Source of the DNA: Subdoligranulum variabile | Lineage (GTDB): Bacteria; Bacillota; Clostridia; Oscillospirales; Ruminococcaceae | Direction of reading: 5' to 3' | Assembly: GCA_004554775.1 (NCBI GenBank) | Contig: SFKI01000008.1 | Coordinates: forward strand, 1 to 64,000 | DNA length: 64,000 bases | Translations under genes and position numbers: made by a program | Shown here: piece by piece, positions 9,012 through 16,412 of the stretch | Layout: each line of letters starts with the position of its first letter | How positions within the stretch are numbered: the stretch's first letter is position 1 | Notes under the pieces: model-generated | Database searches by the model: none | The model's input: the letters and a program-made list of their open reading frames with translations, nothing else | What the model was told of the DNA's origin: nothing

Positions 9012-9893
9012 TTATTTCACCGTCTCCGCATACTCCCGCGCGCAGGCAACAAACTGCCGCGCTGCGGGCGACAAACTGCCGCGGGAAAGGCACGCCAGGC
9101 CGATGCTGCGCTTGGCGGCGGGCTCTAACCGCAGCACCTGGCAGCCGCTGTGGTCGGTGCCGCGCTTGAACATCAGCTCCGGCATGATGGCCAGCCCCTG
9201 CCCGCAGGACACCATGGCAATCATGCTCTGGTCGTCGACGATGTAGCAGCGGCTGTTGACATGCAGGTCGTTCTTTTTAAAATAGCTCTGGATGTCGGCG
9301 TCAACGTCGGACTGCTGGCTGACGAACGCGCGGCCCTGCAATTCCTCGGCCCGCACGCAGCCGGGGCGGCGGGGCTGGTAGTCGGCGGGGGCGATGCAGA
9401 CCAGCGGATCATCGTAGAGCGGTTCAAAATCCAGGTCGCGCGCGCTGGAATTGGAGAGGAACCCCAGCTCTACCGACCCGCCCTTGAGCCAGCCCGCGAT
9501 GTCGGCGTACGAGCCCTGGTACAGCTGTACGTCGATGCCCGGGAAACGCTTTTGGAACGGCGGCACCAGTTGCGGCACCCAGGTCACGCAGGCTGAGTTG
9601 AACACCCCCAGCCGCAGCACGCCCTTGTGCATGCCGTTGACCTGCGCGATGGACTGGCTGAGCAGCTCGCTGCTGTTGAGCATCTGCCGGATGGACGGCA
9701 GCAGGCTTTCGGCGGCGGCGGTCATCGTGACGCCGCTTTTGGTACGGGTGAACAGCGGAAATCCGCACTCCGACTCCATGCCGGAGACTGCGTGGCTGAT
9801 GGCCGAGGGCGTCAGGTGCATCTGCTCGGCCGCGGCGGCAAAGGTGCCCAGTTGGGACACGGTGATGAAAATTTGGCAGTCTGTCAGGGTCAT
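9012..9893 (-). CDS. LysR-family transcriptional regulator
   Basis: A 293-residue LysR-type regulator. An N-terminal winged helix-turn-helix (residues 4-62, GTFAAAAEQMHLTPSAISHAVSGME) is followed by a PBP-like effector domain (about 90-290). Such proteins normally act as tetramers and bind T-N11-A sites; the effector is unknown. No gene diverges immediately upstream, which is unusual for the family: the next plus-strand gene begins 304 bp away behind a terminator-like hairpin. The ATG at 9893 follows GAGG at 7 nt. Confidence 0.93.
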   Translation of the reverse strand: MTLTDCQIFITVSQLGTFAAAAEQMHLTPSAISHAVSGMESECGFPLFTRTKSGVTMTAAAESLLPSIRQMLNSSELLSQSIAQVNGMHKGVLRLGVFNSACVTWVPQLVPPFQKRFPGIDVQLYQGSYADIAGWLKGGSVELGFLSNSSARDLDFEPLYDDPLVCIAPADYQPRRPGCVRAEELQGRAFVSQQSDVDADIQSYFKKNDLHVNSRCYIVDDQSMIAMVSCGQGLAIMPELMFKRGTDHSGCQVLRLEPAAKRSIGLACLSRGSLSPAARQFVACAREYAETVK

Positions 9894-10197
9894 GGCGGAA
9901 CCTCTTTCTTACATGAATAAATTTCACTTTACGTATGAAAAAGTTAAGCTTTACTTCACGTTTATACTGTACTATTATATTGTCAGAAAGTCAATGCCCG
10001 TAACGCACATTGCGGGCTGTACAAGACTCCTCTCCCTCCTTAGCCTTGCCGTCCGCACACCGGCAGGGCCTTTTTTATTGCCTTTTTGGGGTGGAGAGTG
10101 TATGATATTAAATAGGTAGTTGCCGCTCGGCGGCCCTGCCTACCTTGCGGCAGGGCCGCTAAACGCAATTCCCTACCTATTGTAAAAGAGGTCCAAA
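9894..10197. other. Intergenic region with AT-rich dyads and short repeat
   Basis: The AT-rich first 90 bp (9905-9985) has partly symmetrical TTTCACTTTACGTATGAAA and TTAAGCTTTACTTCACG stretches, a likely autoregulatory LysR region. 10042-10078 is a GC hairpin with a T run (CCGGCAGGGCCTTTTTTATT). 10128-10158 is a short copy of the GCCCTGCC/GGCAGGGC dispersed hairpin. No gene seen. Confidence 0.5.
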
Positions 10198-11103
10198 ATG
10201 TCAAAAACAAGAGGTGTCCGTGGGGCGGCCGGGTGGTGCGCCATTGCGGCAATGATCTATTTACTGGCCCGCAGCCTGCTGTACGCAGGCATCAGCGCGC
10301 TGGTCGGCCTCGTTCACCCCGGGGCCAGCCTGGCGAAACCCGTCGGTGTAAGCGGGGTCGGGCTGGGGCTGCTTCAAATCGTCATCGCGGTGGGAGCCAT
10401 CGCCGTGCCGCTTGTGTGGTTGCTGCGCTCCACCCGGCTGCAAGCCGACGACCTGCGCATTACCCTGCCCGCCCCGTGGAGCCCCGCGTTCTGCCTGCCG
10501 GTGTTTCTGGGTGTGGCCAGCACGGCCAACTTGTGCGGCGGGCTGCTGGTGCGGCTGGCCGGGGTCGAGGACGCCGCTACCCTGCTGCCCAGCGGCGGCG
10601 CGGAGCTGTTCGTGCAGTTTCTGGCGCTCTGCGCCGTGCCCGCCGTGGTGGAAGAACTGCTTTTCCGTGGTGCACTGCAAGGCCTGATGCGCCCCAGCGG
10701 CAGCGCGGCGGCCATCTTCGGCCCGGCACTGCTGTTCGGACTGCTGCATCTCGATCTTGCCCAGGGGCTGACCGCCTTTGCCTGCGGCGTGTTCCTGGGC
10801 TGGCTGGCCGAGCGCTCGGGCAGCATTTTGCCCGGGATGCTGCTGCATTTTTGCAACAACACGCTGGCATTTTTGAATTTGTACCTGCGTTTTTACGCGC
10901 CGCAGGCCGTATCTTTTGGCGTTGAGCTGTTTGTTTTGTTCTTTTTTCCGGTGTTCGGCGCGTGGCTCATCTGGCATGCGCGGCGGCAGGGGTTCCGCTT
11001 TGCGGCGGGTCTGCGCCCCGGCGTCGACGTGACCGAGATCTTCTCCAGCCCCGTCTACGACCTGGCGGTAGTGTTCCTTGTCTGCTACACGATTTTTGTG
11101 TGA
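10198..11103 (+). CDS. CPBP-family intramembrane glutamic endopeptidase
   Basis: A 301-residue polytopic membrane protein of the CPBP (CAAX protease and bacteriocin-processing, Abi) family. The motif I pair EELLFRG (about residues 151-157) and motif II GLLHLDLAQGL (about 180) with a C-terminal HFCNN block carry the expected Glu-Glu-x3-Arg and His residues. In Firmicutes these proteins serve in bacteriocin immunity, processing or signalling. The role here is unknown. It starts an operon: the tadA start lies 8 nt after its stop and the tadA ribosome site overlaps its stop codon. Confidence 0.9.
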   Translation: MSKTRGVRGAAGWCAIAAMIYLLARSLLYAGISALVGLVHPGASLAKPVGVSGVGLGLLQIVIAVGAIAVPLVWLLRSTRLQADDLRITLPAPWSPAFCLPVFLGVASTANLCGGLLVRLAGVEDAATLLPSGGAELFVQFLALCAVPAVVEELLFRGALQGLMRPSGSAAAIFGPALLFGLLHLDLAQGLTAFACGVFLGWLAERSGSILPGMLLHFCNNTLAFLNLYLRFYAPQAVSFGVELFVLFFFPVFGAWLIWHARRQGFRFAAGLRPGVDVTEIFSSPVYDLAVVFLVCYTIFV

Positions 11104-11110
11104 GGTGCCT

Positions 11111-11572
11111 ATGACCGACGAAGAACTGATGCGCGCCGCGCTCGACGAAGCCCGCGAAGCCGCCGTCCTGGGCGAAGTGCCCGTGGGGGCCGTGGTGGCC
11201 AAGGATGGCGAAATCATTGCCCGGGCGCACAATTTGCGCGAGAGCGGCAAAAACGCCACCTACCACGCCGAGCTTATGGCCATCGACGCGGCGTGCAAGG
11301 CGCTGGGCGGCTGGCGGCTGTGGCAGTGCGAGCTGTTCGTGACGCTGGAACCCTGCCCGATGTGCAGCGGGGCGATCATCAACAGCCGCCTGAAACGGGT
11401 GGTGTACGGCGCGCGCGACCCCAAAGCGGGCTGCTGCGGCAGCCTGACCGACCTGTTTGCCCTGCCGTTCAACCACCACCCTGTGATCGAATCTGGCCTG
11501 CTGGAAGACGAAGCCCAGGCACTTTTGCAGGATTTCTTTGCGATGCTGCGCGAAAAGAGGAAGAAAAAATGA
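11111..11572 (+). CDS. tadA: tRNA(adenine34) deaminase TadA
   Basis: A 153-residue zinc deaminase that converts A34 to inosine in tRNA-Arg(ACG). HAE at 52-54 supplies the zinc ligand His and the proton shuttle Glu, and PCPMC at 81-85 supplies the two Cys ligands. The C-terminal YGARDPKAGCCGS block is typical of TadA. The start was set at ATG 11111 behind TGAGGTG; an in-frame upstream start would overlap the CPBP gene without a ribosome site. Its stop overlaps the next ATG (ATGA). Confidence 0.95.
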   Translation: MTDEELMRAALDEAREAAVLGEVPVGAVVAKDGEIIARAHNLRESGKNATYHAELMAIDAACKALGGWRLWQCELFVTLEPCPMCSGAIINSRLKRVVYGARDPKAGCCGSLTDLFALPFNHHPVIESGLLEDEAQALLQDFFAMLREKRKKK

Positions 11573-12309
11573 AGCGTAACGTATTTTTGACCGGCGGCAG
11601 CCGGGGCATTGGCGCGGCGGCGGTGTTGGCGCTGGCCCGTGCAGGCTACAACGTGGCGTTCACCTACCACGCCCACCCCGAAGCCGCCGAGAACGTAGCC
11701 GCCCAGGCGCGCACCTTCTCCCCTGCCGGAACATTTTTGCCCCTTTGCGCCGACGCGGGTGACCCGGCCCAGGTGCGCGCCGCCGTGGCCCGGGCCGAAG
11801 CCGCTTTGGGCAGCTTGCAGGTGCTTGTCTGCAACGCAGGCATTGCGCAGCAAAAGCTGTTTACCGACACCACAGACGACGACTGGCGCCGCATGATGGC
11901 GGTGGACCTGGACGGTGCGTTTTACGCATGCCGCGCCGTGCTGCCCGGCATGATCCGGCAGAAATATGGACGGATCGTGCTCATCAGCAGCATGTGGGGC
12001 CAGACCGGCGGCAGTTGCGAGGTTGCCTACAGCGCGGCCAAAGCGGGGCTGATCGGCTTGGGCCGTGCCCTTGCCAAAGAGGAAGGCCCGAGCGGTGTGA
12101 CCGTGAATATTGTTGCACCCGGCGTCATCGACACCGACATGATGGCGAGCTTCACCGATGAGGACCGCGCTGCGTTAGCGGAGGAAACGCCGGTCGAGCG
12201 GCTTGGCACGGTTGATGATATTGCACGCAGCATCGTGTTTTTATGTGATGAAAACGCAGGGTATATCACCGGGCAGGTAATTGGAGTGAACGGCGGGCTG
12301 GTTATTTGA
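11569..12309 (+). CDS. Short-chain dehydrogenase, FabG-like
   Basis: A 246-residue classical SDR. The NAD(P) motif TGGSRGIG is at residues 8-15, NAG is in the middle, and the catalytic Ser (about 140) and YSAAK (154-158) are in place. Closest in character to 3-oxoacyl-ACP reductase FabG (C-terminal GQVIGVNGGL), but there are no fatty-acid synthesis genes nearby, so substrate specificity is open. The ATG overlaps the tadA stop, indicating translational coupling; GAGG is 6-7 nt upstream. Confidence 0.9.
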   Translation: MKRNVFLTGGSRGIGAAAVLALARAGYNVAFTYHAHPEAAENVAAQARTFSPAGTFLPLCADAGDPAQVRAAVARAEAALGSLQVLVCNAGIAQQKLFTDTTDDDWRRMMAVDLDGAFYACRAVLPGMIRQKYGRIVLISSMWGQTGGSCEVAYSAAKAGLIGLGRALAKEEGPSGVTVNIVAPGVIDTDMMASFTDEDRAALAEETPVERLGTVDDIARSIVFLCDENAGYITGQVIGVNGGLVI

Positions 12310-12319
12310 TTGCTGGCCT

Positions 12320-12635
12320 GGCGGCCCTGCCTACCTTGCGGCATAGCCTTTTTTAATGGGCTTCTCCCGGGAAACCTTCCTTTTTTGTGACCAAAAAAGG
12401 AAGCGAAAAAAGTCCCGCTGTTCCGAGGCAGCCGCTTGGCGGCGCACAACGAGCGCCGCCATCCCGCAAAGCGGGCCCGCTCGTGCGCTACGCGCAATCC
12501 CCGGCCTAGGGGGCTCGCCCCCTGGGAACCCCAAAGGGGTGGTCGTTCGACGGGAAAGCTAAAAAATGCAGGAGTGCTGCATTTTTCTTAACGCTTTTCC
12601 GCTGCCCGACAGTTTGACCCCTCCGGGGCCAAATA
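12320..12635. repeat. Dispersed intergenic repeat, long copy B
   Basis: Same block order as the copy at 8077-8345: GCCCTGCCTACCTTGCGGC, TTCTCCCGGGAAACCTTCC, the GGAAGCGAAAAAAGTC block, the GGCGGCGCACAACGAGCGCC dyad, the GTCGTTCGACGG block and the AGTTTGACCCCTCCGGGGCC end. It carries an extra segment of about 50 bp (12463-12520). The first hairpin follows the SDR stop by 11 bp and may terminate that operon. Confidence 0.7.
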
Positions 12636-13237
12636 TTTTTTGTTGGCGTAGGGGCGGATTCTATATCCGCCCGTACAACCTTGTGTAACCACCCAATTGC
12701 CCGGAGGGGGCAAGCCCCCCCCTACGAACCGACATAAATACCACCCAACCACCAAAACCGCCCCCCGCTGAGGGCAAAGGCTCCATAAAACAGTATTTTG
12801 ACCAGATAATAGGAAACCCAGAACTGTTGGCTGAATCAGCTATACAGTTCTGGGTTTTCTGTTGTTTGTAAGAGCAAGAATCGTCCCGGGGCCACAAATT
12901 TTCAATTTTTGAAAATTTCCTGTCCCTTTGGGACGGCCTCTTGTTGGGGTGTGCCTGCCCCAAACCCTGCTAGGAACAAGTGCGACAAACTGAAAGTTAT
13001 ACCTTAACATTCGGATTGATGTGCCTGAAACCACTCTATCCTTGATATGCAAAAAGCCCCCTGCCAACACCTTGACGGTGCGGACATGGGACTTGATGCT
13101 TCCTCGGCCTAGCCGGGTACTCGTAACCAATCCTGACAGGCAGTTGCCGTATCATTTCTCGAAAAACTGTTTTACAAACACCCAGCTGAACATGCGCCCG
13201 CCCCTTTTGCATACTATGCTGCAAAGGGGGATTTTTT
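12636..13237. other. Gene-free region with a long hairpin
   Basis: No recognisable gene. 12813-12858 holds AACCCAGAACTGT / ACAGTTCTGGGTT, a 13-bp inverted repeat followed by TTTCTGTT, a probable terminator. 12900-13210 is of lower, even composition and has open minus-strand frames of about 95 codons, but I recognise no family and see no ribosome site. It may be the remains of a mobile element. Confidence 0.4.
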
Positions 13238-14122
13238 ATGGCACTTTTTCAAAACGGCATCGACGTGTCCCGCTACCAGGGCAGCGTCAACTGGAGCCAG
13301 GTGGCCGCCGCAGGCAAGCAGTTTGCCATCGTGCGGGTGGGGTCCAGCAACAGCAGTGGATTGTACGTAGACCCGTACTTTTTGCAAAACGTCACCGGCG
13401 CGCACAGTGCCGGGCTGCGCGTGGGCGCGTACTACTATACCTACGCCCGCACCCGCGCCGCCGTTGCCAGCGAACTGACGACCTTTTTAAATGTGATGGA
13501 AGGCATCAAACTCGAGTACCCGGTGTTCGTGGACGTTGAGGACGCAAGCCTTACCAGCCTGGGCCGTGCCGAGCTGACCAGCCTTGTGCGGTACGCGATG
13601 GATATTTTGTACCAGCGCAAATGGTATGCGGGATGGTACAGCTACACAAACTATATCAACAGCTACCTGAACGCGGGCGCGCTGGTCGATTACCCGCTTT
13701 GGGTGGCCGATTACCGCGCGTCCTTGGGCTATAACGGCGCGTACACAATGTGGCAGTACAGCGGCAGCGGCACGATCAGCGGCATCAGCGGCGCGTGCGA
13801 TTTAAATCGAAGCTACAAGGATTTTTTGCCAGAGATCCAGGCCGGAGGTTACAACAACTACGGGGCAGACGGCCCATCGGTGCAAAAAGTGGACGGGTAT
13901 AAGCTGGTGGTTTTCAACGCCCGCTGCGAGTATTTTTACACCGCCAATCTCAATGACGTGGTGGGGTATCTGCCGCTTGGCAGCTACTGCGTGACCGGCC
14001 AGACCACCGCCAAATACAACGGCTATGACTGGGTGACGTTCAAGTACCAGGGTGAGGAGTATTGGACTGCGGTGCTCGGCGACCGCAATCGGGTGGAGAA
14101 GTGTGAGTGCAATTGTGAGTAA
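13238..14122 (+). CDS. GH25 lysozyme (muramidase) with C-terminal SH3-like region
   Basis: A 294-residue GH25 N-acetylmuramidase. GIDVSRYQG near the N-terminus and DVED (99-102) carry the catalytic acids, and YSGSGTISGISG with DLNR mark the end of the barrel near residue 195. The last 80 residues look like a small SH3-type wall-binding domain. No signal peptide, as in phage endolysins exported through a holin. It lies outside the prophage and has no holin beside it. AAAGGGGG is 6 nt before the ATG. It could be a relic of an older prophage or a host autolysin. Confidence 0.9.
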   Translation: MALFQNGIDVSRYQGSVNWSQVAAAGKQFAIVRVGSSNSSGLYVDPYFLQNVTGAHSAGLRVGAYYYTYARTRAAVASELTTFLNVMEGIKLEYPVFVDVEDASLTSLGRAELTSLVRYAMDILYQRKWYAGWYSYTNYINSYLNAGALVDYPLWVADYRASLGYNGAYTMWQYSGSGTISGISGACDLNRSYKDFLPEIQAGGYNNYGADGPSVQKVDGYKLVVFNARCEYFYTANLNDVVGYLPLGSYCVTGQTTAKYNGYDWVTFKYQGEEYWTAVLGDRNRVEKCECNCE

Positions 14123-14343
14123 GGGGGTGCTTCCGCTTGCCGCTACCTTGCGGCGGCGCGCTTATTTTTAGTGGGCTTCTTCCGGGAGACCTTCCTTTTG
14201 GGATTCCAAAAGGAACAAACTAATGGAAGAATGGCGCTAACCCGAGTGGAGCGCCGCAAGCCAATTTGACAAGCAACCCCCATTTATGGTTTAATAAAAA
14301 TATATGTCCAAATCCAGCAAAATTATCCGGGGGGAACCGCCGC
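14123..14343. repeat. Short copy of the dispersed repeat upstream of the topoisomerase pair
   Basis: 14140-14225 holds GCCGCTACCTTGCGGCGGC, then TTCTTCCGGGAGACCTTCC and the TTTTGGGATTCCAAAAGG dyad, which are blocks shared with the other copies. A plausible promoter for the topoisomerase genes lies in the AT-rich stretch just after it (14280-14310, with TTTAATAAAAATATATG). Confidence 0.55.
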
Positions 14344-16323
14344 ATGGCTAAAAAACAACAGGAATACGGCAACGACAGCATCCGCCAGCTGAAAGGCGCG
14401 GACCGTGTGCGTAAGCGCCCGGCCGTTATCTTTGGCTCGGACGGCGTGGAAGGCTGCGCGCATTCCATCTTTGAAATCATCTCCAACTCTATCGACGAAG
14501 CCCGTGACGGCCACGGCAACCGCATCAACGTCACCCTCTACCCTGACCACGTCGTCGAGGTTGAGGACTTCGGCCGCGGCATCCCGGTGGACTACAACAA
14601 GGCCGAGGATCGCTGGAACTGGGACCTCGTGTTCTGCGAGCTGTACGCCGGCGGCAAATACGCCGAAGGCAGCGGCAACTACGACTTCAGCCTGGGCCTG
14701 AACGGTCTGGGCCTGTGCGCCACCCAGTACGCCAGCGAGTGGATGACCGCCGACATCTACCGCGACGGCTTCCACTACCACCTCGACTTCAAAAAGGGCG
14801 AAAACGTCGGAGGCCTGCAAAAAGAGCCATTCAAGGGCAAGCGCACCGGCTCGGTCATCCGCTGGAAGCCCGACACCGAGGTGTTCACCGATATTGCCGT
14901 GCCCGCCGACAGCTTCAAGGACATGCTGCGCCGCCAGGCTGTTGTAAACGACGGTGTCACGCTGGTTTTTGAGGATAGATCCGGCACAGACACCGAGAAG
15001 TACGAGTACCTCTACGAGCACGGCATCACCGACTACGCCAATGAGCTTGTCGGCGACAAGGGCCTGACCCCGGTGCACTTCTGCTCCGGCTCGGCCACCG
15101 GCCGCGACCGCGCCGACCAGCCCGACTACCAGGTCAAAATGAACGTCGCGTTTGCGTTTTCCAACACCGTGCAGGCGCTGGAATACTACCACAACTCCAG
15201 CTGGCTGGAGCATGGCGGCAGCCCCGACCGCGCCGTGCGCCTGGCGTTCGTCAGCCAGATCAATGCCTGGCTGAAAGCCAAGGGCCTGTACAAAAAGAAC
15301 GAAAGTGCGATTACTTTTGCCGATGTGCAGGATTGCCTGGTGCTGGTTTCGTCGAGCTTCTCGACCCGCACAAGCTACGAAAACCAGACGAAAAAAGCCA
15401 TCACCAACAAGTTTGTGGCCCAGGCTATGACTGAATTTTTAAAGCACCAGATCGAGGTCTACTTCATCGAGCACCCCGACGAGGCCGAAAAGGCCTGCAA
15501 GCAGGTGCTGATCAATAAGCAGAGCCGCGAGCACGCTGAAAAAGCACGTATCACAATCAAAAAGACAATGACCCAGCAGATGGATCTTGCCAACCGCGTG
15601 CAAAAATTCGTCGACTGCCGCACCAAAGACCCCACCCGCCGTGAGCTGTACATCGTCGAGGGCGATTCCGCTATGGGCGCTGTCAAGCAGAGCCGCGACT
15701 CGGAGTTCCAGGCCATCATGCCCATCCGCGGCAAGATCCTGAACTGCCTGAAAGCCGACTACGCCCGCATTTTCAAGTCGGAAATCATCACCGACCTTAT
15801 CCGCGTGATGGGCTGCGGCGTCGAGCTGGGCGGCAGCCACAACAAGGATCTGGCCAGCTTCAATCTGGACAATCTGCGGTTCAACAAGGTGGTCATCTGC
15901 ACCGATGCCGATGTCGACGGCTACCAGATCCGCACGCTGGTGCTGACGATGCTCTACCGCCTGACTCCGACGCTGATCAACAAGGGATACGTCTACATTG
16001 CCGAGTCGCCGCTGTACGAGATCAACACGAAAAACAAGACCTACTTTGCCTACACCGAGCCCGAAAAAACCGACATCCTGCGCCGCATTGATGGCGAAAA
16101 ATACACGATCCAGCGATCGAAAGGATTGGGCGAGAACGACCCCGAAATGATGTGGCTGACCACGATGAGCCCCGAAAGCCGGCGCTTGATCAAAGTTCTG
16201 CCCACCGATGCCGAGCGCACCGCCGAGGTTTTTGACTTGTTGCTTGGCGACAACCTGCAGGGCCGCAAGGACCACATCGCCGAGCATGGCGCGGAGTATT
16301 TGGATGACCTTGATGTCAGCTGA
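14344..16323 (+). CDS. Type II topoisomerase B subunit (ParE/GyrB-like)
   Basis: A 659-residue ATPase/Toprim subunit. GHKL motifs: EIISNSIDEA (44-53, with Glu44 and Asn48) and FGRGIPVD (about 77-84). Toprim motifs: EGDSAMG at 439-445 and TDADVDGY at about 520-527. Standard GyrB/ParE have DGxHIxTL; here it reads DGYQIRTL, so the usual His is replaced by Gln. Shorter and more divergent than housekeeping GyrB; probably the ParE-like decatenating enzyme or a second gyrase found in this clade. The start at 14344 follows GGGGGGAACC; the A-subunit gene follows after 89 bp. Confidence 0.92.
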   Translation: MAKKQQEYGNDSIRQLKGADRVRKRPAVIFGSDGVEGCAHSIFEIISNSIDEARDGHGNRINVTLYPDHVVEVEDFGRGIPVDYNKAEDRWNWDLVFCELYAGGKYAEGSGNYDFSLGLNGLGLCATQYASEWMTADIYRDGFHYHLDFKKGENVGGLQKEPFKGKRTGSVIRWKPDTEVFTDIAVPADSFKDMLRRQAVVNDGVTLVFEDRSGTDTEKYEYLYEHGITDYANELVGDKGLTPVHFCSGSATGRDRADQPDYQVKMNVAFAFSNTVQALEYYHNSSWLEHGGSPDRAVRLAFVSQINAWLKAKGLYKKNESAITFADVQDCLVLVSSSFSTRTSYENQTKKAITNKFVAQAMTEFLKHQIEVYFIEHPDEAEKACKQVLINKQSREHAEKARITIKKTMTQQMDLANRVQKFVDCRTKDPTRRELYIVEGDSAMGAVKQSRDSEFQAIMPIRGKILNCLKADYARIFKSEIITDLIRVMGCGVELGGSHNKDLASFNLDNLRFNKVVICTDADVDGYQIRTLVLTMLYRLTPTLINKGYVYIAESPLYEINTKNKTYFAYTEPEKTDILRRIDGEKYTIQRSKGLGENDPEMMWLTTMSPESRRLIKVLPTDAERTAEVFDLLLGDNLQGRKDHIAEHGAEYLDDLDVS

Positions 16324-16412
16324 TTTTTCCGCGTCAGGCGGGTGCTCCGCCCTGCGGGGCCGTCGAGCCGCCCATATAAAACTTTTCAACCCATAACCAA
16401 GGGACAACAACC

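Noticed and set aside
12661..13224. Overlapping minus-strand frames of about 60-100 codons
   Set aside because: No family, no ribosome site, and the region contains a terminator-like hairpin; reported only as unassigned.
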